From positions 1 through 45,221 of the forward strand of contig DYOB01000001.1 of NCBI GenBank assembly GCA_020720765.1: a stretch of 45,221 nt of DNA, read 5' to 3'. The stretch comes from Borreliella garinii (lineage in GTDB: Bacteria > Spirochaetota > Spirochaetia > JABEVK01). This document shows positions 17,001 through 24,230 of this stretch, piece after piece. A program made the position numbers and the translations under genes. Below the pieces are notes generated by a model. That model did not search any database and was not told the origin of the DNA. It worked only from the letters and a program-made list of their open reading frames with translations. Each line of letters opens with the position of its first letter. Positions within the stretch are counted from its first letter, which is position 1.

Positions 17001-18367
17001 GTGACAACCCCGTTTTTTATAAAGACTGCCTTCATATCTTGGCCACCGACGTCGAGGATAAAATCAACATCGGGATGCAGCTGTCTGGCGGCCTCGGCGT
17101 GAGCTACGGTTTCAACAGTGTGGTAATCGGCTTTAATGGCCTGGGCAAAGAGATTCTCAGCGTACCCTGTTGTTCCGACGCCCAGAATTTCCAAGGTTAC
17201 TTCTTTCTTCTTCCAATGGTCCCTGAAATTCGTCAGGGCTTTTCTCAGAACTTCGAGGGGTTCTCCTTGGTTATTGGCGTAAAATTTATCGACGACCTTT
17301 CCGTCTTCGGTCATCAAAACAAGCTTCGTGGTTGTCGAGCCGCCGTCGATTCCCAAATAAGCCCGTAGTGTTGTCCCGGGTTCAAAATTTTCAGGCTTCC
17401 AGGCCGAAAGGTGGCGTTTGTCAAAATCCTTTTTTTCTTCCTCGGAAGAAAAGAATAATAATGGGAGTTCCACCGAGGATGTTTTATCCGAGGGGTCTTC
17501 GATAACGAGACCTGCTCTTCCGATATAATCGTTGGGTTGTTCACCATAGAGGACGCGCGCTGAGAGGGCGGCCCCGAGAGCCACGATGAGTTCAGGCCGA
17601 GGAGGGAGGAGGACCTGGTCGACCCTGAGGTTCAGACGTTCCTGAAAAACCCGGACAAGGATGGGGTTGAAGGTCAGAGGCCCGCCTTCGAAAATAACGG
17701 GTGGAACGATATTCATACCCTGTGCCAAACCGCCTATGGTCTGTTTGGCGATGGCGTGGAGGCTGGAGAGGGCGATGTCTTCGATTCCGACACCCTGGTT
17801 GAGTAGAGGTTGGATGTCGGTCTTAGCAAAGACCCCACACCGGCCTGATATCTCATAAACATTCCTTCCCCGGGAAGCAAGTTCGTTAAAATCCTCGGTC
17901 TTGATATTGAGAAGTTCGGCAACTTGGTCTATAAAAGCACCCGTACCCCCGGCACAACTGCCGTTCATCCGCATATCCGAGGTCACCTGCTTTCCTGTTC
18001 TTTCGTCGTGGCGAAAAAAAATAACCTTGGCATCCTGACCGCCGAGTTCGATGGCGCAATGGGTCTGAGGGTAGAGTTCTTTAATGGCAATAGTGTTCGC
18101 AACGACTTCCTGGGTAAAAAAGGCGCGCGTTTTCCGGGCAAAGGGTTCGCCTGCACTCCCGCAAAAAGCGGTTCGGAAGTTGGCACCAGGAAATTTTTCT
18201 TCGATTTCAGCTAATAGTACATCAAGGGAACCTTTTTGGTCAGCATTATGACGGCGGTATTCCCCGTATTCAATTTTTTCAGACTCGGGATTCCAAACAA
18301 CGGCCTTAACCGTGGTGGAACCCACATCGATTCCCAGAAGAAGCTCTTTTGATTGTTGGTTACTCAT
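13976..18367 (-). CDS. Large acyl-CoA dehydratase activase-related protein (1463 aa)
   Basis: Fusion protein related to the ATP-dependent activator (HgdC/BadF/BcrA) of 2-hydroxyacyl-CoA dehydratases. Two ASKHA ATPase domains lie in tandem: GIDVGSTTVKAV from residue 12 with NGSCAGGTGAF, and GIDGGSTTTKLV near 342 with EACSAGCGSFIE. The Cys in each SCAGG / SAGCG stretch lies where the activator holds its [4Fe-4S] cluster. A Cys cluster follows (C632, C635, C639), then a DUF2229-type region and a long C-terminal part resembling dehydratase components. Such fusions occur in anaerobes and their substrate is generally unknown. A GAGGAA Shine-Dalgarno site supports the ATG. No stand-alone HgdA/B genes are in the window. 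Its 3' end overlaps glgX by 53 bases. Confidence 0.85.
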   Translation of the reverse strand: MSNQQSKELLLGIDVGSTTVKAVVWNPESEKIEYGEYRRHNADQKGSLDVLLAEIEEKFPGANFRTAFCGSAGEPFARKTRAFFTQEVVANTIAIKELYPQTHCAIELGGQDAKVIFFRHDERTGKQVTSDMRMNGSCAGGTGAFIDQVAELLNIKTEDFNELASRGRNVYEISGRCGVFAKTDIQPLLNQGVGIEDIALSSLHAIAKQTIGGLAQGMNIVPPVIFEGGPLTFNPILVRVFQERLNLRVDQVLLPPRPELIVALGAALSARVLYGEQPNDYIGRAGLVIEDPSDKTSSVELPLLFFSSEEEKKDFDKRHLSAWKPENFEPGTTLRAYLGIDGGSTTTKLVLMTEDGKVVDKFYANNQGEPLEVLRKALTNFRDHWKKKEVTLEILGVGTTGYAENLFAQAIKADYHTVETVAHAEAARQLHPDVDFILDVGGQDMKAVFIKNGVVTGITLNEACSAGCGSFIETYSKSLKIPVMNVAELAFQSEKPSKLGSRCTVFMNSSIITEQKSGKSTSDIMAGLCRSVIENVFTKVLRIANLDRLGKNIVVQGGTFKNDAVLRAFEQYIGRPVTRPNLPGEMGAWGAAILAKRHIEERKLFDPAYESSFIGLEEMENFSYKTNPGQICHFCTNHCSRTIVTFNDGTNFVTGHRCEKGEILGDIQDPEVREQVLAKTRKINNVPDLIRTHQELLVKNWPHETIAPARNETMGIPQALEFWQSLPFWRVLFQSLGYKVVLSKTSSYPLFESGLASVPSDTVCFPAKLTHGHIQDLIKKKVDRIFMPTLIMMPKENNRGQGGHMCPLIQGYPTVIARQDEPEERHGIKLLHPSFVWYDMVHKRRQVVQFLYRELGFPPHIATKAYHIAAKTELSFFEELRNEGRRALQLIKDRKTFGVVVAGRPYHADPLISHDLSSHFTSLGIPVITLDALPDLHDADLRTSRMDSYNPFHSRMIGAALLCAESPDLELAQVVSFGCGHDAVISDEMSRIMREKSGKEPLILKLDEGENRGPISIRVKSFVETVRTRRNQKSLHVDEMEDAYAVKFTKEDKKNKTIIIPNLSRAFSTVTRSVIEREGYMVAQMPLADARAIELGKKYVHNDICFPAQVNIGEALRMLESGDVDPDKTAVGLSKNCEDCRAGHYVALARKALDEAGYPQVPFITTGTDAKNIHPGFTLGPLFQVRMAWSLALIDSLEMMLRAIRPYEKVKGTSDKLFDHYLNRVAVEVVISIKKAKQVIQEAVEAFNAVEIERSARKPRVGIIGEILINFHPSANGDVERYLESHGMEVILPSLTDFFRRKYIVDKWKGKEGLLQNSFMTLAISGLSDLVFKAIGDSVYKIMKDFKFYRGHHDMEKIMSNIKGMMPESLLVGEGWLMPAEIIEMATEGINSFVILSPFGCLPNHISGRGMIKPIKKRFPHVQILPLDFDPDTSFANIENRLQMLVITGRELEKENAEASLKV

Positions 18368-18424
18368 AAGTTCCTCATTCGATGATATTTAAGCCATACT
18401 TTTGGAATCATTACAAGCTACGGT

Positions 18425-18453
18425 TTGATTTTTTGCCGGTCAAGCGGTAAACT
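18425..18453 (+). promoter_or_regulatory. Candidate promoter of the 855-aa orphan gene
   Basis: TTGATT (18425-18430), 17-base spacer, TAAACT (18448-18453), nine bases before the ATG at 18463. The intergenic region also has to drive the divergent activase-like gene. Confidence 0.4.
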
Positions 18454-18462
18454 GAATGAAAG

Positions 18463-21030
18463 ATGTCTATAAAAAAAGAAGTTCCTGAGAAAGTGGATTG
18501 GTACGATTCCGCTGAACACGACATCGAAGCCGGAATTTTCTCCGAAGAAGATGTCAGTCTGGAGTCGTGGGAAGAAGCGCGCGATTTCAGGAGTGAAGAA
18601 GGAATAGAGCCTCCAGTGGCTAAAGGAAAATCGCTTTCTCCCAAAATGCTCGCCATGCGAAAGCTAGGGAGGGAATCCAGGGTTCCGAGAAAAATCTGGC
18701 TGAAACTTCTAGCGGCGTCAGAACTCGACGATATCCGCGGGGCTGAAAATAAAATTGGAATGGGGCTGCTTTTTGAAGCCTTCTGTGAAAATGCTAACAA
18801 ACTCTGGCTCGATCCCCTTGAAGAACTCAAACCTATCATAGAAAATTTGGAAAAATTTCAAGGTGAAATCCGTCACCTGAGAAGTTTTATCTATTTGATG
18901 GTTCAACTTTCAAGGGAAAAAATCTCGCCCGGGGCTTTTCTCCGTTTTGTTCTTAGACCACGCATGAATTTTGATTACAATTTTAGGAATTGGCGTGAAA
19001 AAAATTTTTGGGCTCTTGAGAAAATAGCACTGGGACTGATGGAACTCCGAAAAGAGCGCCCTTTTCATGAGGTCTTTTTGGGAAAAAGCCGGGCACTTGT
19101 CGAACAGGTGCTTGCCAAGTACGTAGGAAAACCCCTGGCCCGGTTCAGGACGACGGAATTGGATCAGGACGCAAACCTCGATGCCTACTTCCAGGTCTGG
19201 TCCAAGTTGACTTTTGAGAACGTGTTCTTCCTTCAGTTTTGTCGGGTCAATGTTTTCCCTTTTTTCTACCGCCTTTCGGGGAAGATCGATCTTGTTCAGC
19301 TGGTGTCCGTCGTGAAAATCCTATTAAGCCTGGAAAAAGCCTTTTCGAAAGGGCTTCCCCATGCAACCACTTATACCCATGAGTCTGTTTTGAGTTTCAG
19401 CCTCTACACGGATTTTGAGGCGAATATGACTGCCCGAAACGATAAGGGGCTCGGCCCATACGACATGGTTAGGGAACTTAAGGCTTTTCTCCTTTGTGTT
19501 AACGAGCTGTTAAACACAAACGCCGGTGTCTTTTTAACAAGTTGGCTTTCCGGGTTTTTTCACGCAGAGAAAGACCCGGATTTTGCCGAATCAGTGTCGC
19601 TGCTGATACCCCTCTTAAAAGACTCCGGCGGGATGGATCTCTACCGTTGGCATATTGTGGCACTTTCAAAGGCTGTTCCATCTGCGAGGCCAGATTTTCT
19701 CCGCGAGGTTGAAGTACACGGTGGCCGGCATCCGCGTTATAAGGAGGCTTATACCTGGGGACCGCCTGAACCTAAAACTTACCTGCATATTTCTTCTGGT
19801 TTGCTTTCTGCAGCTAAGGCTTCCTCTTTATCCATCACTTGGAACCGAATACTTCCTGAAAGGAGGGAACCCAACGGCGAGGTCTTCGGTGCGGCGCGCC
19901 AAAAAATCCGTATGGATTTCTGGGAGCACTCTTGGAGGTCGCTTTCAAGTGTGCCGGAGACTAAGATCGACTTTCGAAATATGATTCCTCTTTTACAAAA
20001 TGATATCAATCTAGGCGAGAAACTTCTTAAACAGTCGAAGGAAGCACTTATTCTCCGTGATTCGGAGGAGCTGAAAACCAGAATTCAGAGAATCACCCAA
20101 TCTTTGAAACTGCCCGCTGTCCTATTAAAAAATATAGATTTCTTTAATCCCGGCGAAGGAATCTTAGCACTTATCCTTGCGGCTGGGAGGTTTGGCAAAC
20201 CTGGAAATTCCTGGAATAATCTGGGTTTGCAGTGTTGTGCCCAACTTTTGCTTGCTCCTGAACACCAAACTCCGATGGATTTTCTAATTAAGGATATTGC
20301 CCTTGAGCGGCCTACTGAACACCATTTAGGCTGGGTTGTATGGTTGGGGTATAAAGCCTTGGAAAACGTTTGGACCAGCTGGGATAAGGTCACCCAGCAT
20401 TTAAGGCCCAAGGTAAGAGAGCTATTAAGTTATTTCGTCCTTGAACCTTCGTGGGGTTTTGGACCGGAGGCCTTCCAAGAAGCCGTTCGCCGGATTTTTT
20501 CTTTAGATGCGATCAATTTTGACCGTTCGCGCTTTACGGACGCTATGACAACCATGATGAGGTCCAAAAGTGAAGAAAAGATTCAGATTCGGTTTTGGGA
20601 ATCTGATGAACCAAAAAAGGGGGCGCTTTACACCGGAGCTTTTCTGGTTTCAGGAAATCTCATTGCCCTTGCCCACCTTGGTCCGACAACTCCGGGAAAC
20701 TCTATTCATTACCTTTTGGAAAAAATTGACATAGCCCCGGAAATTTCTGTAATTTGGGGACAAAACGATTTTCTCCGCCTCTATGCTCATTTTAGAAAAC
20801 TCTGGGAAGATTTCTTTCTCCAAAAAGAATGGGGTCTAGGTCTTATCGAGAAACAGTGGCAATGGGTAGGTCTTCAAGAACTTTCAGATGCTATAACTGT
20901 TTGGGAAAAAAAACTTGGAGCGAGAAGTTTAACCTTAAAAAGTTCAGATGGGAAGGTTCAGAAGGTCTTAGGTTTTGCCGGAAAAGGCCTAGATAGAAAA
21001 TCAAGAAACATGTTGGATATTATTGGGTAA
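18463..21030 (+). CDS. Large hypothetical protein (855 aa), unrecognised
   Basis: I do not recognise any domain. The N-terminal 70 residues are acidic and probably disordered. The remainder reads as predominantly helical, rich in Trp, Phe and Leu, without a signal peptide or transmembrane helices, so it is probably cytoplasmic. No nucleotide-binding motif, metal cluster or repeat stands out. The ORF is long, has the same base composition as its neighbours and ends at a clear hairpin terminator, so the gene is real. It stands alone as a transcription unit between the divergent activase-like gene and the convergent RRM gene. A lineage-specific spirochaete protein is the most likely explanation. 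Confidence 0.75.
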   Translation: MSIKKEVPEKVDWYDSAEHDIEAGIFSEEDVSLESWEEARDFRSEEGIEPPVAKGKSLSPKMLAMRKLGRESRVPRKIWLKLLAASELDDIRGAENKIGMGLLFEAFCENANKLWLDPLEELKPIIENLEKFQGEIRHLRSFIYLMVQLSREKISPGAFLRFVLRPRMNFDYNFRNWREKNFWALEKIALGLMELRKERPFHEVFLGKSRALVEQVLAKYVGKPLARFRTTELDQDANLDAYFQVWSKLTFENVFFLQFCRVNVFPFFYRLSGKIDLVQLVSVVKILLSLEKAFSKGLPHATTYTHESVLSFSLYTDFEANMTARNDKGLGPYDMVRELKAFLLCVNELLNTNAGVFLTSWLSGFFHAEKDPDFAESVSLLIPLLKDSGGMDLYRWHIVALSKAVPSARPDFLREVEVHGGRHPRYKEAYTWGPPEPKTYLHISSGLLSAAKASSLSITWNRILPERREPNGEVFGAARQKIRMDFWEHSWRSLSSVPETKIDFRNMIPLLQNDINLGEKLLKQSKEALILRDSEELKTRIQRITQSLKLPAVLLKNIDFFNPGEGILALILAAGRFGKPGNSWNNLGLQCCAQLLLAPEHQTPMDFLIKDIALERPTEHHLGWVVWLGYKALENVWTSWDKVTQHLRPKVRELLSYFVLEPSWGFGPEAFQEAVRRIFSLDAINFDRSRFTDAMTTMMRSKSEEKIQIRFWESDEPKKGALYTGAFLVSGNLIALAHLGPTTPGNSIHYLLEKIDIAPEISVIWGQNDFLRLYAHFRKLWEDFFLQKEWGLGLIEKQWQWVGLQELSDAITVWEKKLGARSLTLKSSDGKVQKVLGFAGKGLDRKSRNMLDIIG

Positions 21031-21033
21031 TAA

Positions 21034-21057
21034 AAAACCGGCCGTGAAGCCGGTTTT
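21034..21057. terminator. Bidirectional intrinsic terminator
   Basis: AAAACCGGC (21034-21042), loop CGTGAA, GCCGGTTTT (21049-21057): a perfect 9-bp stem between two convergent genes. On the minus strand the stem ends in six T residues, so it works best for the RRM gene. On the plus strand there are four T residues, enough for weak termination of the 855-aa gene. Confidence 0.8.
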
Positions 21058-21062
21058 GAGTT

Positions 21063-21368
21063 CTAGCAGGTGTAGTAGTCCCTTCTTTCGAATGAACGAC
21101 CTTCTCCGCGTCCTCCTCCTTCTTTGGGAAGAGCCAGATTGACCTTCAGCTTACGACCTTCGAAATCTTTGTCATTCAAAGCTTCGATTGCCGCATTAGC
21201 GGAATCACTTTCTGTCATTTCGACGAAAGCAAAACCCTTGCTACGGCCAGTCTGCCGATCAATAATCACATTGACGGAACTGACTTCACCATAAGCGGCA
21301 AACAGATTCCTCAAACCATCTTCTGTCGTGCGGTAATTCATGTTACCCACGTATACTTTGTTGGACAT
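21063..21368 (-). CDS. RRM-domain RNA-binding protein
   Basis: Small single-RRM protein of 101 residues, like the cold-inducible Rbp proteins of cyanobacteria and other bacteria. RNP2 is VYVGNM (residues 4-9) and RNP1 is KGFAFVEM (about 44-51); the aromatic residues that stack on RNA bases are present. A Gly/Arg-rich tail follows. I start at the ATG at 21368, which has GAGG seven bases upstream and begins MSNKVYVGN as in the family; the longer ORF to 21404 would run into leader hairpins. It has its own consensus promoter and a leader of roughly 90 bases with two hairpins, which suggests post-transcriptional control, perhaps by its own product. Confidence 0.93.
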   Translation of the reverse strand: MSNKVYVGNMNYRTTEDGLRNLFAAYGEVSSVNVIIDRQTGRSKGFAFVEMTESDSANAAIEALNDKDFEGRKLKVNLALPKEGGGRGEGRSFERRDYYTC

Positions 21369-21372
21369 TCCC

Positions 21373-21424
21373 AACCTCACTCCCGGTTTCCCGGATATAA
21401 TCAACCCCCTTGCGGAGGTTTTTT
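21373..21424 (-). promoter_or_regulatory. Structured 5' leader of the RRM gene: two GNRA hairpins and possible SD switch
   Basis: Read on the minus strand, AACCTCC-GCAA-GGGGGTT (21420-21403) forms a 7-bp stem with a GCAA tetraloop and one U-G pair. Next, CCGG-GAAA-CCGG (21394-21383) forms a second hairpin with a GAAA tetraloop. The Shine-Dalgarno region follows as GAGGTT (21378-21373). The first arm, AACCTC, is also the exact complement of GAGGTT. The leader could therefore switch between an open state (two hairpins) and a closed state with the ribosome site paired. Confidence 0.5.
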
Positions 21425-21467
21425 CAGAAAGCTCATAGCACTTTCGAATCCCAACAGGACCACGTTC

Positions 21468-21496
21468 ATTATTTCACCTTGTTGGCATCCTGTCAA
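21468..21496 (-). promoter_or_regulatory. Promoter of the RRM gene
   Basis: -35 TTGACA (21491-21496, perfect consensus), 17-base spacer, -10 AATAAT (21468-21473, five of six). It is the best promoter in the window. Transcription should start near 21461, giving a leader of about 93 bases before the ATG at 21368. Confidence 0.65.
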
Positions 21497-21541
21497 GTTT
21501 CATCCAGGCATTTTTCTCCACCAAATGCCCTAAAAATGGGT

Positions 21542-21547
21542 TATACT
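21542..21547 (+). promoter_or_regulatory. -10 element of the HD-GYP gene
   Basis: TATACT ends seven bases before the ATG at 21555, with no Shine-Dalgarno site between. No good -35 is seen at the usual distance, so the promoter is weak or activator-dependent. Confidence 0.35.
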
Positions 21548-21554
21548 GGTTTTT

Positions 21555-23246
21555 ATGTCTGCTATCAAACAAAATTCCAACGAATTAGCCTTAATCGATC
21601 TCCTTTTAAATATGGATTTGGCCGAAGAACACCCGGAATCTTTTTATCATCAGTTCCTAGAAACAGCTATTCGACTGATTCCCGAGTCCCGTTACGGCAC
21701 AGTGAGCCTTATATCCGGGAAGGAATGGAAGTATGTGGCCTCGGTTGGGCACCAGCTTGAGGTGCTTCTCACCCTACCTCTGGAAGCCAGGTGGGATCTG
21801 AGTTCGGGGGAATTGATGGAAGTCAACGAAATGGAATCCAAACACCAAACCCAATTTCCCCCTGAAATTGCAAAGAAATTCATGGAAGCGGTACGGAAGA
21901 CCTCGGCAACCCTGATAGGAGCCTACCATCTTCCTGGTGGTGACCGGGTTACCCTTGCCTTGGACATACCCTTTGGAAGCCCTGGCCGGTTTTCTGATGG
22001 GTCAAAGAAGATTTTTCAAGCGCTCCTTAAATTCGCAGGAAAACACCAGCGCCTCGTTAAAGACGAAAGGGATCTCCGCATAGCGTACTCGGATCTGCAG
22101 GATAGGACCAACGGTCTTGAAATGAGCTACCAGGAGATTTCCAACCTCAGCGAGAAACTGCGCCAGGTCCTAAATCTAGCATACGAGATGGGGCAGGGCG
22201 TGATGGAGACGCGGGGCTATTTTGATTTACTACTCCAGTCCGCTCTTTCCACTATCGAACAGGCCGACTATGGAACTTTAAGTTTGATTGAAAAAGGGCA
22301 CTGGAAATTTATGTCAGCCGTTGGGCATGACCAGGAAAAACTGAAAACACTTTCACTCTCGGGGAAATGGCTGCCTCCGGTAAAAGACGGTGTTGATATC
22401 AGACCGGTTTTAAAAGATTTTCAAAAATCGCTCCCGGCCGAATTTTTTCTCGAACTGAAAGAAGCCTGGAAGGCATCGGAGAATTCCCTTGTAGCCCTCC
22501 TTGAAGTTTCCGGGGACCTGAGCATCTTTATTACCCTGGATTCACGAGAGGGCAGTGACAATCCGCTTCCGCAGTCGAGTAAACATATTTTCGAGTCTTT
22601 TGCTCGGCTTGCTAACAGTTTTCTTAAACTCAAGGTCCACACCGAGGCAATAAAAAGGGCCTATTTAGGTTTTGCAGAGAAGCTTTCCCTTCTGGCGGAA
22701 GCCCACGATGCAGATACAGCCCAACACAACAAACGGGTTGCTGAACTTTCGGGGTATCTGGCTAGGGAGGCGGGATTAGAGGACGTTTTATCGGAAGAAA
22801 TCGAAACATTTTCCATCCTTCACGACATAGGTAAAATATTTATCGATACGTCTATCATCAAGAACAGCAATGAGCTCGACGAAGAGGACTACGAGATCAT
22901 AAAAAAACACACTACCCTTTCAGAAAGCCTTTTGGATGACCCATTTTTCAAAACAGCAAAAAAAATCGCTGTCTGCCATCACGAACGATGGGACGGTTCG
23001 GGGTATCCAAATAAACTTAAAGGTGAAGAGATTCCGATCGAAGCGCAAATTGTCAGCATTGCCGATGTCTACGATGCGATTCGTTCCAAGCGTTCCTATA
23101 AAGACGCTATTCCTGCAAAGGAAGTCCTGAGGATCATGAAGGAAGGTGATTCACGCATCCACCCTGGTATGTTTAACCCCAAACACCTCGAACTTCTGGA
23201 ATCCCGCCTCGAAGAGATAGAAAGGCGGTTTTACATCACTGTCTGA
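21555..23246 (+). CDS. HD-GYP phosphodiesterase with two GAF-like sensor repeats
   Basis: Probably hydrolyses the second messenger cyclic di-GMP. The C-terminal HD-GYP domain (about 365-555) has the metal-binding motif ILHDIGKIFID, then HHERWDGSGYPNKLKGEEIP with the GYP signature and IADVYDAI; these are the residues needed for activity. Before it lie two similar regions of about 170 residues that look like GAF-type sensor domains. The first contains YGTVSLISGKEWKYVASVGH and the second YGTLSLIEKGHWKFMSAVGH, so they arose by internal duplication. The protein has no transmembrane segment and should be cytoplasmic. Its 3' end overlaps the LysM gene by 11 bases. What the GAF-like domains bind is unknown. 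Confidence 0.9.
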   Translation: MSAIKQNSNELALIDLLLNMDLAEEHPESFYHQFLETAIRLIPESRYGTVSLISGKEWKYVASVGHQLEVLLTLPLEARWDLSSGELMEVNEMESKHQTQFPPEIAKKFMEAVRKTSATLIGAYHLPGGDRVTLALDIPFGSPGRFSDGSKKIFQALLKFAGKHQRLVKDERDLRIAYSDLQDRTNGLEMSYQEISNLSEKLRQVLNLAYEMGQGVMETRGYFDLLLQSALSTIEQADYGTLSLIEKGHWKFMSAVGHDQEKLKTLSLSGKWLPPVKDGVDIRPVLKDFQKSLPAEFFLELKEAWKASENSLVALLEVSGDLSIFITLDSREGSDNPLPQSSKHIFESFARLANSFLKLKVHTEAIKRAYLGFAEKLSLLAEAHDADTAQHNKRVAELSGYLAREAGLEDVLSEEIETFSILHDIGKIFIDTSIIKNSNELDEEDYEIIKKHTTLSESLLDDPFFKTAKKIAVCHHERWDGSGYPNKLKGEEIPIEAQIVSIADVYDAIRSKRSYKDAIPAKEVLRIMKEGDSRIHPGMFNPKHLELLESRLEEIERRFYITV

Positions 23247-24213
23247 TTGTGGGTAAGGCCAGTTCCCAGCCTGGTAGTAGAAAATCAGGGTTCTTTATAA
23301 GCCCGCTGTTTTTCTGAACGATCCCAGGCCAAGCTTGGGCGTCAAAGAGTTTATCCCGGGCTATCATCCACAGAACATCTCCCTGTTTCACCTTATAGGT
23401 TGGGTCTTGCGGGGTACCAGGAACTAACGGAACAGCAGGACCTTCAGGCACTTCGATAATTTCCATGTTGGTTGTACCTGTTTGGTTGGATAAATTCTGT
23501 GAATTGGGAGGAGTTTGGATTTCAGGTAAGACGAGTTCTTGTTCCGCTGGAATTTGTGACTGGGGGGATTGCGTCGGATTTTCCTGTGCTGGTTTGAACT
23601 GGTTGGCCAATATCAGGTAAATGATGGTTATAATGATGCCTGCGAGAAGAAAACCTAAAAGAATGGGGCGCCAGGGCCATTTGGGAGACTTTTTTTTCGG
23701 TTTGATCTTTTTATTTTCCACAATTTCCTTAGTAAAAGGAGTTTTTTCCCATTCACCCAGGTAATCGAGGGCTTTTTGGGTCAAGGGATAGTCGTTAGAA
23801 AGTTTTTTCAGAGTGGACGGGAGGGCAATATTGGAAGAAATTGCGAATTTTTCGCGAGCTGCACGAAGAAACCTTCTATGAATTTTCGCATCTTCAAATC
23901 CCAAAAGTTCGCTTTCCAAGAATTTTAAAACATCGTCGTCGTAATTTTTTTCTCCGACCAGCCTTAGGTTACCTTGTATTGAAAAGGAAGGCCAGTTGAT
24001 GGTCCAGGGAATATGTTCATCGAGCCAGTTTTTATCTTCTTCCAAAGCAGGAAGAATTGTTCTAAGAAAAGCTAAGGTTTCCTGGTCTTGGCTCTGAAGA
24101 TTTTCACCCACTACGGTTTCGGACCAGAGCTTGGCCCAATTTTCGAGGGCCAAAAATTCCAGCTTTTTCTTTTGAAAAAGTTTTCTTGCCTTCTGAATGA
24201 GTTTTGTATCCAT
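23236..24213 (-). CDS. Membrane protein with C-terminal LysM domain
   Basis: The start is taken at ATG 24213 (MDTKLIQKARK, 325 residues); the longer ORF crosses into the divergent gene. The N-terminal 200 residues are charged and helical and lie in the cytoplasm. A basic stretch (KKIKPKKKSPK) precedes one transmembrane helix near 205-230. A Pro/Gln/Thr-rich linker then leads to a LysM domain (YKVKQGDVLWMIARDKLFD..., last 50 residues) that would bind peptidoglycan in the periplasm. The protein may link a cytoplasmic process to the cell wall. It is the only gene of its unit; a TATAAT hexamer ends seven bases before the ATG. Confidence 0.85.
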   Translation of the reverse strand: MDTKLIQKARKLFQKKKLEFLALENWAKLWSETVVGENLQSQDQETLAFLRTILPALEEDKNWLDEHIPWTINWPSFSIQGNLRLVGEKNYDDDVLKFLESELLGFEDAKIHRRFLRAAREKFAISSNIALPSTLKKLSNDYPLTQKALDYLGEWEKTPFTKEIVENKKIKPKKKSPKWPWRPILLGFLLAGIIITIIYLILANQFKPAQENPTQSPQSQIPAEQELVLPEIQTPPNSQNLSNQTGTTNMEIIEVPEGPAVPLVPGTPQDPTYKVKQGDVLWMIARDKLFDAQAWPGIVQKNSGLIKNPDFLLPGWELALPTIRQ

Positions 24214-24219
24214 ATGTGG

Positions 24220-24226
24220 TATTATA
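24220..24226. promoter_or_regulatory. Overlapping -10 elements of the divergent LysM and omptin genes
   Basis: TATTATA serves both directions: TATTAT (24220-24225) is five bases before the omptin ATG on the plus strand, and TATAAT (24221-24226) is seven bases before the LysM ATG on the minus strand. The two promoters must exclude each other. The -35 regions are weak (ATGAGT at 24197-24202 for the plus strand). Confidence 0.45.
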
Positions 24227-24230
24227 GGGT

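Noticed and set aside
21403-21424. Plus-strand intrinsic terminator (AACCCCC-TTGC-GGAGGTT followed by T residues)
   Set aside because: On the plus strand the stem has a C-A mismatch and no plus-strand gene ends nearby. On the minus strand it pairs completely and carries a GNRA loop, so I treat it as a leader hairpin of the RRM gene.
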